Source of the DNA: an uncultured Prevotella sp. | GTDB taxonomy: Bacteria; Bacteroidota; Bacteroidia; Bacteroidales; Bacteroidaceae | NCBI GenBank assembly: GCA_905202125.1 | Contig: CAJKQX010000030.1 | Span: forward strand, 1 to 26,928 | Length of the DNA: 26,928 nucleotides | Direction of reading: 5' to 3' | Shown: one piece after another, positions 14,727-23,367 of the stretch | How positions within the stretch are numbered: position 1 is the stretch's first letter | How the letters are laid out: every line of letters starts with the position of its first letter | Program-made: the position numbers and the translations under genes | Notes under the pieces: generated by a model | Seen by the model: the letters and a program-made list of their open reading frames with translations, nothing else | What the model was told of the DNA's origin: nothing | Databases searched by the model: none

Positions 14727-14946
14727 AAAATAATGTCTTCGGATGTAGGTCCACAACCTGTTGCGTCCGCAAGGAATCCATACCAAAATACGCAGTCAAT
14801 CCATACAAAATAAAATATTCATTGGCCCCATCATCATATCCGTCACATCCATACGAATTCATATTTTTTTCGTCTCGGATTAAACCTAACCCGCCGACAA
14901 TCGTCAAAAGTACGTAAAAAATAATTTCAATCACCAAATCAGACAT
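14710..14946 (-). CDS. Doubtful small membrane protein (78 residues) opposite the barrel-gene leader
   Basis: The frame starts MSDLVIEIIFYVLLTIVGGLGLI, a plausible membrane span, and continues with an acidic Gly/Tyr-rich part (YGCDGYDDGANEYFILYG). It ends inside repeat copy B. It is not a shadow of another gene and its composition looks protein-like. Against it: no ribosome-binding site, no promoter, a start six bases from the divergent barrel gene, and an end inside a dispersed repeat. It may be a remnant or chance. Confidence 0.2.
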   Translation of the reverse strand: MSDLVIEIIFYVLLTIVGGLGLIRDEKNMNSYGCDGYDDGANEYFILYGLTAYFGMDSLRTQQVVDLHPKTLFSSENA

Positions 14947-14951
14947 ATATA

Positions 14952-17909
14952 ATGAAAAAACCATTGATGGTTATGTTGCTCATGCTGATATGTGTGGCAA
15001 CCTCTGCACAACAACGCAAAATCACCGGACTACTGTCCGACCGCGACACACGCGAGCCAATGGCGATGGCTACCGTTCAACTGCTCAAGGCTGACAGTAC
15101 ATACGTGCTGGGCACCACATCCAAAGACGACGGTGTGTTCACAATGACGGCCCCGGCCAACGGCAAATTCATTCTCAAGATGTCGAGCGTGGGCTACACC
15201 ACCTTATTTAAAAATATAGAGGTGAAGAATGGCGCCGACCTCGCTCTCGGATCGATAGAGATGACGTCGGACGTGACCATGCTCAAGGAGACCACCGTGA
15301 AGGGACAGGCCCTCAAGGTGGTGGTCAAGGACGACACGCTGCAATACAACGCCGCCGCCTATCGCACTCCCGAGGGTTCGGTGATAGAGGAACTGGTCAA
15401 GCGGTTGCCTGGCGCTAAGGTGGACGACGACGGCAAGATAACCATCAACGGACGAGAGGTGAAGAAGATCAAGGTGGACGGCAAGGAATTCATGACAGGC
15501 GACACCAAGACCGCCATGAAGAACCTTCCCACATCAATAGTGGAGAAGGTGAAGGCCTACGACGAGAAGAGCGACCTCTCGAGAGTGACCGGCATCGATG
15601 ACGGTAACGAGACCACGGTGCTCGATTTCGGACTGAAGCGCGGCATGAACAAGGGTGTCTTCAGCAACGTGCAGGCCGGATATGGCACTCACGACAGATA
15701 TACGGCCAGAGCGATGGGCGCATATTTCAATTCGGATTTCAGAACAATGGCCTTTGGCAATGCCAACAACACCAACGATATGGGATTCCCCGGCGGTGGC
15801 GGACGCGGCAATTTCGGACGCGGACGCAACGGGCTCAACTCGTCCAAGATGCTCGGCGTGAACTTCAACTATAATACCGGCGACAAACTGACGCTTGACG
15901 GTAGCGTCAGATGGAACCACTCCAACAGCGACTCATGGACCAAACGCTCGTCAGAGAACTTTGTCAGCACGGCAGCATCGTTCTCCAACAGCATCAACCA
16001 AAGCTATTCGCGCAGCGACAGTTGGAACGCTCAGATGCGACTTGAGTGGAAACCCGACACCATGACCAATATCATGTTCCGCCCGTCGCTGAGCTACTCG
16101 ACCAGTGACTCACGCTCCATCAACCGCTCGGCTTCCTACAAGGAGGACCCCTATCTCTACGTGACCGACCCGCTGTCGGCGGAAGCCATCGATGAGCTCG
16201 ACGCCAAAGACGTGATGGTCAACAGCAATACATCCAACTCGATAAACTACAATGAGTCGAAACGCTTCGGCGGCATGCTCCAGTACAACCGCCGTCTGGG
16301 CAACAAGGGACGCAACGTCACCTTGCGCGTCGATGGCAATTACAGTGAGGGCGAAAGCAACAATCTCTCTACCAACAACGTGCATCTGTATCAGGTGCTC
16401 AACTCGATGGGGCAGGACTCAACCTATCAGACCAACCGCTACCGCGTGACACCTACGCGCAACTACAACTATACGGCGCAGGCCACTTATAGCGAACCGC
16501 TGTGGAAAGGGGCTTTCCTGCAACTGAATTATCGTTTCAATTACAGTTACAGCAAGAGCGACCAGCGCACATACGACTTCAGTAACCTGGGCGAGGATTT
16601 CTTCGCCGGACTGCGACCCACCTACCGCAACTGGGGCAGCTATCTGTCTCGCCTCGACAATCCCTATGAGGACTACTACGACCAGAAGCTCAGCACCTAT
16701 TCGCAATACAAAAATTATACTCACAATATCGAACTGATGTTCCGCCTGATACGCGATAAATACAATTTCAATGTGGGTGTGATGCTGCAGCCGCAGACGT
16801 CTGATTTCGAGCAAAACCGCATGGGCGTGTATACCGACACCACGCGCTCGGTCATCAATTTCACTCCGACACTCAATTTCCGTTATCGTTTCAACAAGCA
16901 GAGCAATCTGCGTCTGGATTACAGAGGATCCACCTCGCAGCCCGGAATGTCGGACCTCATCGATATCTACGACGACAGCGACCCGCTGAACATATCGACC
17001 GGTAACCCGGGACTGAAACCGTCGTTCACCAACAATTTCAGAGCATTCTACAACACGTTCATCCAGAACCACATGCAGACGCTCTCCACATACGTCAATT
17101 TCAACACCACGCGCAACAGTATCAGTCATAAGGTGACCTACAACGAGACTACCGGCGGACGCCTCACACGTCCGGAGAATATCAACGGCAACTGGAATAT
17201 CGACGGATCATTCGATTACAGTCTGGCCATCGACACGACCGGCTACTGGTTTGTGAGCACATCGACAGACCTGAGCTATCGCAACATGGTGGGCTTTGTG
17301 AGTCTCGACCGTAACGCCGATTCGCAAAAGAATGTAACACACTCCACCTCGTGGGGCGAGCGTCTGGCCGCTACCTATCGCAACGATTGGCTCGAGGTGG
17401 AGCTGGACGGATCGTTCACCTACGACCGCACACGCAACCAGCTCCAGAAACAGAGCAATCTCGATACGTGGCGATTCTCGTACGGAGGCACGATCAATAT
17501 CGATCTGCCCTGGGGCACACGCATCTCCACCGATATGCACCAGAACAGCCGTCGCGGATACAACGACAAGTCGATGAACACCAATGAACTGGTGTGGAAC
17601 GCGCAGATATCTCAGAGCTTCCTACGCGGCAAACCGCTGTCAGTCATGTTGCAATTCTACGACATACTCGACAATCAGAGCAACTTCAGTCGCAGCATCT
17701 CCTCCATGCAGCGCAGCGACACCCAGTACAACTCGATCAACAGTTACGTCATGCTCACGGCTGTCTACCGACTGAACATCTTCGGCGGCAAGCAGTCGCG
17801 AGGCGAGATGCACGGACCGGGCCCGGGACATGAACGCGGCGGACGCGGCGGCAACAGACCTCGCGGCGGACGTCCCATGGGCGTGATGCCTGCAATGCCC
17901 ATGATGTGA
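14952..17909 (+). CDS. Outer-membrane beta-barrel protein, TonB-dependent-receptor-like, first of a tandem pair
   Basis: The 985-residue protein has a signal peptide (MKKPLMVMLLMLICVATSA, cleaved before QQ). A CarboxypepD_reg-like beta-sandwich spans about 22-105 (ITGLLSDRDTREPMAMATVQLL). A plug-like segment follows at about 125-225 (VIEELVKRLPGAKVDDDGKI, VDGKEFMTGD, KVKAYDEKSD), then a long barrel of the OMP_b-brl type. A Gly/Arg-rich loop (280-294) follows NANNTNDMGF. The barrel seems to end at YRLNIFGGK, after which a ~40-residue tail rich in Gly, Arg, His and Met extends to MPAMPMM. No SusD-like partner is present, so glycan import by a Sus system is not indicated. Substrate unknown. No standard promoter is visible upstream. 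Confidence 0.88.
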   Translation: MKKPLMVMLLMLICVATSAQQRKITGLLSDRDTREPMAMATVQLLKADSTYVLGTTSKDDGVFTMTAPANGKFILKMSSVGYTTLFKNIEVKNGADLALGSIEMTSDVTMLKETTVKGQALKVVVKDDTLQYNAAAYRTPEGSVIEELVKRLPGAKVDDDGKITINGREVKKIKVDGKEFMTGDTKTAMKNLPTSIVEKVKAYDEKSDLSRVTGIDDGNETTVLDFGLKRGMNKGVFSNVQAGYGTHDRYTARAMGAYFNSDFRTMAFGNANNTNDMGFPGGGGRGNFGRGRNGLNSSKMLGVNFNYNTGDKLTLDGSVRWNHSNSDSWTKRSSENFVSTAASFSNSINQSYSRSDSWNAQMRLEWKPDTMTNIMFRPSLSYSTSDSRSINRSASYKEDPYLYVTDPLSAEAIDELDAKDVMVNSNTSNSINYNESKRFGGMLQYNRRLGNKGRNVTLRVDGNYSEGESNNLSTNNVHLYQVLNSMGQDSTYQTNRYRVTPTRNYNYTAQATYSEPLWKGAFLQLNYRFNYSYSKSDQRTYDFSNLGEDFFAGLRPTYRNWGSYLSRLDNPYEDYYDQKLSTYSQYKNYTHNIELMFRLIRDKYNFNVGVMLQPQTSDFEQNRMGVYTDTTRSVINFTPTLNFRYRFNKQSNLRLDYRGSTSQPGMSDLIDIYDDSDPLNISTGNPGLKPSFTNNFRAFYNTFIQNHMQTLSTYVNFNTTRNSISHKVTYNETTGGRLTRPENINGNWNIDGSFDYSLAIDTTGYWFVSTSTDLSYRNMVGFVSLDRNADSQKNVTHSTSWGERLAATYRNDWLEVELDGSFTYDRTRNQLQKQSNLDTWRFSYGGTINIDLPWGTRISTDMHQNSRRGYNDKSMNTNELVWNAQISQSFLRGKPLSVMLQFYDILDNQSNFSRSISSMQRSDTQYNSINSYVMLTAVYRLNIFGGKQSRGEMHGPGPGHERGGRGGNRPRGGRPMGVMPAMPMM

Positions 17910-17918
17910 TGACAGATA

Positions 17919-17959
17919 CTCCCGACGGCACGATGACGGTGGCTGTGGGGAGCATTTTT
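17919..17959 (+). terminator. Hairpin with T run between the two barrel genes
   Basis: CTCCC-G-ACGGC pairs with GCTGT-G-GGGAG (one internal mismatch and one G-T pair) over a 12-base loop, followed by CATTTTT. It starts 10 bases after the first stop. As the second gene has no obvious promoter of its own, it may act as a partial terminator lowering expression of the downstream paralogue. Confidence 0.55.
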
Positions 17960-17994
17960 ATGTCGTGACCTTATCCATAGGATGATACAACCTG

Positions 17995-20880
17995 ATGAAG
18001 CTTAATATATTTCTTTTCGCGCTATTGTCCTTTATCGCGCAGACAGCGTACGGACAACACTTCAAAGTGGCGGGGCTCGTGACCGATCATGAATCGGAAG
18101 AGCCTCTGCCTATGGCTACCGTGCAACTGCTCTCGGGCGACAGTGTGATGCTGAAAGGAGTGCCGGCAGACGGCCGAGGCAGGTTCACGATAGTGGCCGA
18201 CTCGGCGGGACAATACATCTTGAGGGTGTCAAGTCTTGGATATAAGACGGCATTGCGCAACATACATGTGACCGGAAAAAGAAATGTAAGCATCGATATC
18301 CCTATGGAACAGGACGTGGTGCTCATCGGTGAGACGGTGGTCACGGCCAATCAGACGGAGATGAAGGTGGTGGACGACACCATAGTATATAATGCCGATG
18401 CGGTACGTGCGCCCGAAGGGGCGGCCATAGAGCAACTCGTCGAGAGGCTTCCCGGGGCTGAGGTGGACGATGACGGCGGCGTGAAGATCAATGGCAAACG
18501 TGTGACGAAGGTGCTCATGGACGGGCGCGAGTTTGCCGGCGGCGACCTGCGCACGATGATGAAGGATATGCCGGCAGACATGGTGGACAAGGTGAAATCG
18601 TATGACGAGAAGAGCGATATGGCCAAACTCACGGGCATAGACGACGGCAACGAACAGACCGTATTGGACTTCACGGTGAAGAAACACATGAAAAAGGGCT
18701 TTAATCTTAATGCCAATGGAGGACTGGGCTCGTATGGACGGTATGGCAGCCGGTTGATGGGCGCACGGCTGCATGGCAACATGAGATACACCGTCACGGC
18801 CAATGCCAACAACACCAACGACATGGGATTCGGCTCACGGGGCCGACGCGGTGGTGGGAGAAACGGACTGATGTCGTCCAAGTCGGGCGCTTTCAGTTTC
18901 AACTACGACCGTCGCGACCTGCTCAAGGCGGACGGTGGCATATCATGGAGACATACCGACAACGACAGCCGGACGAAGAATGCCGTGGAGAATTTTGTCA
19001 ACAAGAACCGCGCCTTCTCCAACAGTCTGTCGCAAAACTACGCGCGCAACGACGGATGGAACGCCAATTTCCACATCAAATGGACTCCCGACACGCTCAC
19101 CACCATAACATTCCGACCCTCGGCATCTTATTCCTTTAACGATAGCCGGCGCATAGGCGTGTCGGCATCCTACAAGGCCGACCCATACGAATGTGTGGAC
19201 GACCCGCTCTCGACCGACGGTATGGCTACGCTGGACGAGAACGAACTGATGGTCAACAGCCGTACAAACAAGTCGATCGGGTATGGCAAGAGGTGGTCGG
19301 CGGGTGCCTCGCTCCTCGTTCACCGACGTCTTAACGCTAAGGGACGCAACGTGGCTGTGGGCGCGAACTTCAACTATGGGCATAATGACAACCGTAATCT
19401 GTCTGCCTCCAACGTGCGTCTGTATCTCGTAAACGATATCTTCGGTAACGACTCGACGTATCAGACCAACCGATATAATCTCACTCCGGCGCACAACAAC
19501 AGTTACGAGCTGCAATTCACATACACCGAACCGCTGCTGCGGAATGTTTTCTTGCAGTTGCAATACAAGTACCGGCATGACCACAGTGTGAGCGACAGGC
19601 AGACTTACGATTTCGATCGTCTGGACTATGAATCGCTTGACGGACTGCTGGAACGATACAGAGACTGGGACGGTTTTTTCGGTCTGCTCGACCATCCGTT
19701 GGACTACTACCATGACGAAGAGCTCAGCCGATATGCCGAACACGATAATTACAATCACGACATCGACCTCCAGCTGAGGGTCGTCAACAATCGTTACAAC
19801 TTCAATGTGGGCCTGATGATGCGCCCGCAACGGTCGTATCTGAAGCAGGATTATCGCGGAGTGTTTGTAGACACGGTGCGCAATGTTATGAACATATCGC
19901 CCACATTGAATTTCCGTTACAGGTTCTCGAAGCAGAGCGACCTGAGCATCAACTATCGCGGATCGACCCAACAGCCCGACATATTGAGAATGCTTGACAT
20001 CACCGATGACAGCAATCCGCTGAACATAACCAAAGGTAATCCGGGGTTGAAACCGTCGTTCACGAGCAATCTACGGGCCGATTACAAACTGTCGGTGAGC
20101 CGTTGGCAGCGCACGATCACGGCCTCGCTGGAGTATCGGAGGACAAGCAACAGCATCGAGAATATGGTGACTTATGATGACGATACGGGCGGCCGCACCA
20201 CTCAACCGATGAATATCAACGGCAACTGGAGCACCAATGCGGCCTTCGGCATAAACACAGCGATCGACTCGACGGGCACGTGGCGCGTCCACTCCAACAG
20301 CCGATGGGCTTACAACCACTATGTGAGCTATGTGGCGTTGGAGCGTAATGCCTCGTCGCAAAAGAATGTGACACACTCGCACAACATCTCCGAGAATATC
20401 TCGGGCAGTTACCGCAATAAGTGGTTGAAGGTGGAAGTGGACGGTTCGGTCAATTACAACAGGACGCGCAACATGCTTCAGGAGCGCAACAATATGGACA
20501 CATGGCGATTCGCCTACGGTCTGAACGTAGACCTGACGATGCCCTGGGGCATGTCGCTATCGGCCGACTGGCACGAGCATTGTCGCCGCGGATACAGCGA
20601 CAGGACGTTGAATACGAATGAGATGATATGTAATATGCAACTCTCACAGGCTTTTTTGAAAAGAAAAAAGCTCGTTGTCATGTTGCAGATGTATGATTTA
20701 TTGAGACAGCAAAGCAACTTCTCGCGCTCCATAAACGCCACCCGCAGGAGCGACACCGAGTACAACGCCATCAACAGTTACGTCATGCTCAGTGTGCAAT
20801 ACAAGCTCAATATGTATGGCGGCAAGCGTTCGCGGCAGGGCGATAAGGGCTCTTCGGCGCGGAGATCTAAGAGTGATTGA
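17995..20880 (+). CDS. Outer-membrane beta-barrel protein, TonB-dependent-receptor-like, second of a tandem pair
   Basis: This 961-residue protein is a clear paralogue of its upstream neighbour with the same order: signal peptide (MKLNIFLFALLSFIAQTAYG), CarboxypepD_reg-like domain, plug-like segment (EQLVERLPGAEVDDDGGVKI, MDGREFAGGD, KVKSYDEKSD), Gly/Arg-rich loop after NANNTNDMGF, and a barrel ending SYVMLSVQYKLNMYGGK. Its tail is short and basic (RSRQGDKGSSARRSKSD), unlike the long Gly/Arg/Met tail of the first copy. Similar stretches such as DPLNIS/TKGNPGLKPSFT show the pair arose by duplication followed by strong divergence. The 3' end overlaps purN on the opposite strand by 14 bp with no terminator between. 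Substrate unknown. Confidence 0.88.
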   Translation: MKLNIFLFALLSFIAQTAYGQHFKVAGLVTDHESEEPLPMATVQLLSGDSVMLKGVPADGRGRFTIVADSAGQYILRVSSLGYKTALRNIHVTGKRNVSIDIPMEQDVVLIGETVVTANQTEMKVVDDTIVYNADAVRAPEGAAIEQLVERLPGAEVDDDGGVKINGKRVTKVLMDGREFAGGDLRTMMKDMPADMVDKVKSYDEKSDMAKLTGIDDGNEQTVLDFTVKKHMKKGFNLNANGGLGSYGRYGSRLMGARLHGNMRYTVTANANNTNDMGFGSRGRRGGGRNGLMSSKSGAFSFNYDRRDLLKADGGISWRHTDNDSRTKNAVENFVNKNRAFSNSLSQNYARNDGWNANFHIKWTPDTLTTITFRPSASYSFNDSRRIGVSASYKADPYECVDDPLSTDGMATLDENELMVNSRTNKSIGYGKRWSAGASLLVHRRLNAKGRNVAVGANFNYGHNDNRNLSASNVRLYLVNDIFGNDSTYQTNRYNLTPAHNNSYELQFTYTEPLLRNVFLQLQYKYRHDHSVSDRQTYDFDRLDYESLDGLLERYRDWDGFFGLLDHPLDYYHDEELSRYAEHDNYNHDIDLQLRVVNNRYNFNVGLMMRPQRSYLKQDYRGVFVDTVRNVMNISPTLNFRYRFSKQSDLSINYRGSTQQPDILRMLDITDDSNPLNITKGNPGLKPSFTSNLRADYKLSVSRWQRTITASLEYRRTSNSIENMVTYDDDTGGRTTQPMNINGNWSTNAAFGINTAIDSTGTWRVHSNSRWAYNHYVSYVALERNASSQKNVTHSHNISENISGSYRNKWLKVEVDGSVNYNRTRNMLQERNNMDTWRFAYGLNVDLTMPWGMSLSADWHEHCRRGYSDRTLNTNEMICNMQLSQAFLKRKKLVVMLQMYDLLRQQSNFSRSINATRRSDTEYNAINSYVMLSVQYKLNMYGGKRSRQGDKGSSARRSKSD

Positions 20881-21436
20881 TGATTCGCTCGATGGTTTCC
20901 GGGAAATGTTTCATCTCCAGCGCGTGTACCTTTGAGGCGATATCGTCGGCCGAGTCGGAAGGTTCAATGGGTGTGGAGAACTGGCTTATTATTTCGCCTT
21001 CGTCGCATACGGGGCTCACCCAATGGATGGAGATGCCCGTCTCGGAGTCTCCCGCAGCCTTCACCGCTTCGTGTACGTGATGACCATACATCCCTTTGCC
21101 ACCGTATTTGGGTAGCAGCGACGGATGGATATTTATCATCCGGTGGTGGTATTGACGCACAAGAAACTCGGGAATCATCAACAGAAATCCGGCCAGAACG
21201 ATGAAATCGATGTCATATTGTTTCAGAACGGCGGTGAGCTTGGCCTCGTCGTTGAAATCAGCCTTTTTCATTACGACCGTCGGAACGCCGTGTCTTGCCG
21301 CGCGTTGCAGTGCGAAGGCGTCCTCGCGATTGGACAGAACGAGCGCTGTGGTGATTGAGTCGGAGCCGGCGAAGTGGTTGATTATGTTTTCGCAATTGCT
21401 TCCGTTGCCGGAAACGAATATCGCAATCTTTTTCAT
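20867..21436 (-). CDS. purN: Phosphoribosylglycinamide formyltransferase
   Basis: PurN transfers a formyl group from 10-formyltetrahydrofolate to GAR in purine synthesis. The 189-residue length is typical. It shows the phosphate-binding VSGNGSN near 8-14, the catalytic Asn102 and His104 in INIHPSLLP, and the catalytic Asp145 in VSPVCDEGEI. Start at 21436 (MKKIAIFVSGNGSN) is standard. It is the last gene of the rplY-pth-S4-purN cluster, 24 bases after the S4 gene, and converges on the barrel gene with overlapping stop regions. Confidence 0.96.
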   Translation of the reverse strand: MKKIAIFVSGNGSNCENIINHFAGSDSITTALVLSNREDAFALQRAARHGVPTVVMKKADFNDEAKLTAVLKQYDIDFIVLAGFLLMIPEFLVRQYHHRMINIHPSLLPKYGGKGMYGHHVHEAVKAAGDSETGISIHWVSPVCDEGEIISQFSTPIEPSDSADDIASKVHALEMKHFPETIERIINHS

Positions 21437-21460
21437 ATTGAGTGTTTGTGATAAGGTGGT

Positions 21461-21886
21461 TTAATCTTCGTCATCATCGAAATCATCGTCAAAATCAAAT
21501 CCGAACATGGCCGGTGCGGCGAAGGCATCGAGTGCGCGGCGCTCCTTTTTGGTTGGTCGGCCGGTGCCACGGGCGCGGTCCACGAATCCACTGATACGGC
21601 TCATTTCGAGCAGTTCGTACTGTTTGGCATCCGTGACGTTCTCGTATATCTCCGGAATAAGTTTGGCTCCGACGCGCTGTTCTATGGTCTTGAGTATCTT
21701 GAAAGAATATGTGATGGGCGGTTTCTTGACGTTGACCACCTCGCCCACCTTCACCATGTGGCTCGGTTTGACGTTGGTGTTGTTCATCGTCACACGTCCG
21801 TTCTTACATGCGTCCGCCGCTATCGACCGTGTCTTGAATATCCTTGCGGCCCACAGCCATTTGTCTATTCTTGCCTCGTTTGCCAT
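21461..21886 (-). CDS. S4-domain RNA-binding protein, Hsp15-like
   Basis: The 141-residue protein begins ARIDKWLWAARIFKTRSIAADACKNGRV, the standard S4 RNA-binding fold of Hsp15 (HslR) relatives. In E. coli, Hsp15 binds free 50S subunits carrying nascent peptidyl-tRNA, which fits the adjacent pth. A conserved basic stretch RARGTGRPTKKERRALDAF follows, and the protein ends in a highly acidic tail (FDFDDDFDDDED). The ATG at 21886 overlaps the pth TAA by one base (TAATG), which favours it over an upstream in-frame codon. The rescue role is inferred from the family and neighbourhood. Confidence 0.9.
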   Translation of the reverse strand: MANEARIDKWLWAARIFKTRSIAADACKNGRVTMNNTNVKPSHMVKVGEVVNVKKPPITYSFKILKTIEQRVGAKLIPEIYENVTDAKQYELLEMSRISGFVDRARGTGRPTKKERRALDAFAAPAMFGFDFDDDFDDDED

Positions 21887-22458
21887 TATTTCTTTCCCAA
21901 TTTGTTGTAAGCATTCATCGTGCAATCGATGCCCGAGAGCACAAAACTCTTGATAATGTCGACTGCGAGGTCGATGCTCGGTTGTAGCACGGTCATGTTC
22001 TCGTCAGTGTATCGGCCCAAGACCCAGTCCACCTGAGCCCCTTTGGGGTAGTCGTTGCCTATTCCCATGCGCAGACGGGCATACTGTTGACCAATGAGTT
22101 GTTGTATATGTCCGAGTCCGTTGTGGCCTCCGTTGCTGCCATTACCTTTCAGTCTGAACGCTCCGAGCGGCAGAGACAGGTCGTCGCTGATGACGAGCAG
22201 GCGCGACTGGTCGATATTCTCCTTGTTCAGCCAATATCTCACGGCGTTGCCGCTGAGGTTCATGAATGTAGTGGGCTTGAGAAGGAACACCTTGCGTCCT
22301 TTCAACGATGTCTCGGCGACAAAGCCGTAACGTTTGTCCTCAAAAATAATATTGGACGCCTTAGCAAAAGCGTCCAATACCATGAATCCTGTGTTGTGGC
22401 GGGTCCCTTGATACTCGTTACCGGGGTTGCCCAAGCCAACAATCAAGTATTTGTCCAT
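21886..22458 (-). CDS. pth: Peptidyl-tRNA hydrolase
   Basis: Pth cleaves the ester bond of peptidyl-tRNAs released from stalled ribosomes and recycles tRNA. The 190-residue protein has all key residues near their E. coli positions: GLGNPG with Asn11, the catalytic His21 in TRHNTGF, Asn67 in TTFMNLSG, Asp93 in ISDDLSLPLG, and Asn113 in NGGHNGLG. It lies between rplY and the S4 gene, and its stop codon overlaps the S4 start. The rplY-pth order is widespread in bacteria. Confidence 0.97.
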   Translation of the reverse strand: MDKYLIVGLGNPGNEYQGTRHNTGFMVLDAFAKASNIIFEDKRYGFVAETSLKGRKVFLLKPTTFMNLSGNAVRYWLNKENIDQSRLLVISDDLSLPLGAFRLKGNGSNGGHNGLGHIQQLIGQQYARLRMGIGNDYPKGAQVDWVLGRYTDENMTVLQPSIDLAVDIIKSFVLSGIDCTMNAYNKLGKK

Positions 22459-22479
22459 TCAAATAATTCGGTGTAGTGA

Positions 22480-22517
22480 GCACCGTGGCGGGCAATCGTG
22501 ATGTTGTCGCACGGTGC
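22480..22517 (-). other. Inverted repeat between rplY and pth
   Basis: GCACCGTG and CACGGTGC form a perfect 8-bp stem with a 22-base loop in the 80-base gap between rplY and pth. No T run follows on the transcribed strand. It could be an mRNA processing or stability element, or a protein site. Confidence 0.45.
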
Positions 22518-22538
22518 GTTGATGACAAATTATCAATA

Positions 22539-23135
22539 TTATGCTTCAGTTGCAGAAGCGGCAGCCGACATAGCGGCACGAGTCATCTTGACTGAGCATA
22601 CGATGACCTCTTTGTTTGTGATGAGCTCCAGACCTTCGAAATTGAGGTCACCCACCTTGATGCTCTTACCGATCTTGAGGTTTGTTACGTCGATATCGAG
22701 ATGCTCGGGGATGATAGTGTAAGGAGCTTTGACATTGATCTTGCGGATAGAGAGGTTCATACGACCACCATCGCGTACACCTTGAGCCAGACCTGTGAGT
22801 TTGACAGGGATGCCGATAACGATGGGTTTGTCCTCGTTCACCTCATAGAAGTCTATGTGCAGCAGCGCGTCTGTTACGGGATGGAACTGCATCTCTTTGA
22901 TGATGGCTGTGTGAGCCTCGCCGTCTATGATCAGTTTGATCATGTAGATGTGCGGAGTGTAGACAATCTTGCGCAACTCGCTCATGGCAACTGCGAAAGA
23001 CATAGCTACGGGTTTGCCATCCTGCATTTTCTCACCATAGAGGTTGCAAGGTACGAGACCCTCTTTTCTCATTTCTTTAGAAGCTTTCTTTCCAACGGTT
23101 TCGCGCTTCTGACCTGTTACATTGATTTCTTTCAT
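22539..23135 (-). CDS. rplY: 50S ribosomal protein L25/general stress protein Ctc
   Basis: This long, two-domain form of L25 (198 residues, TL5/CTC type) binds 5S rRNA in the large subunit. The N-terminal domain shows RETVGKKASKEMRKEGLVPCNLYG and later HIDFYEV; the C-terminal beta domain runs from about residue 100 (PVKLTGLAQGVRDGGRMN) to an Ala/Ser-rich tail. It has its own strong promoter at 23239-23270 and heads the rplY-pth-S4-purN transcript. Confidence 0.97.
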   Translation of the reverse strand: MKEINVTGQKRETVGKKASKEMRKEGLVPCNLYGEKMQDGKPVAMSFAVAMSELRKIVYTPHIYMIKLIIDGEAHTAIIKEMQFHPVTDALLHIDFYEVNEDKPIVIGIPVKLTGLAQGVRDGGRMNLSIRKINVKAPYTIIPEHLDIDVTNLKIGKSIKVGDLNFEGLELITNKEVIVCSVKMTRAAMSAAASATEA

Positions 23136-23238
23136 AATGATTTTGTGTTACTCTAAATTAAGTTTTTTATAAATCTGTCACGCCTTAATTCGCCATCACA
23201 CGAGAATGTATCTGTAAGATGTACTAAAAAAAGCGCTG

Positions 23239-23270
23239 CAAAGGTACGGTTTTTCTTTGGAATGCACAAG
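23239..23270 (-). promoter_or_regulatory. Bacteroidetes-type promoter of rplY
   Basis: On the minus strand CTTG (23270-23267) and TACCTTTG (23246-23239) are 20 bp apart. The -7 box is a perfect TAnnTTTG. The expected leader is about 100 bases. Confidence 0.75.
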
Positions 23271-23304
23271 CATATCAAAAAAAATCAGAAACATTTCCCT
23301 TTTT

Positions 23305-23336
23305 CTTGGCTCGTATCGTATTTTTGTATATTTTTG
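23305..23336 (+). promoter_or_regulatory. Bacteroidetes-type promoter of nusB, divergent from rplY
   Basis: CTTG at 23305-23308 and TATTTTTG at 23329-23336 are 20 bp apart. A second TATTTTTG lies at 23319-23326. The start would be near 23341, some 27 bases before the chosen ATG, and it excludes start codons further upstream. Confidence 0.6.
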
Positions 23337-23367
23337 CAAAGAATTTATTCAAATACAGTTGGTATCA

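Noticed and set aside
18943..19971. 342-codon minus-strand frame inside the second barrel gene
   Set aside because: Antisense shadow; Val/Ile/His-rich with no fold signature, while the + strand barrel sequence is well conserved with its paralogue.
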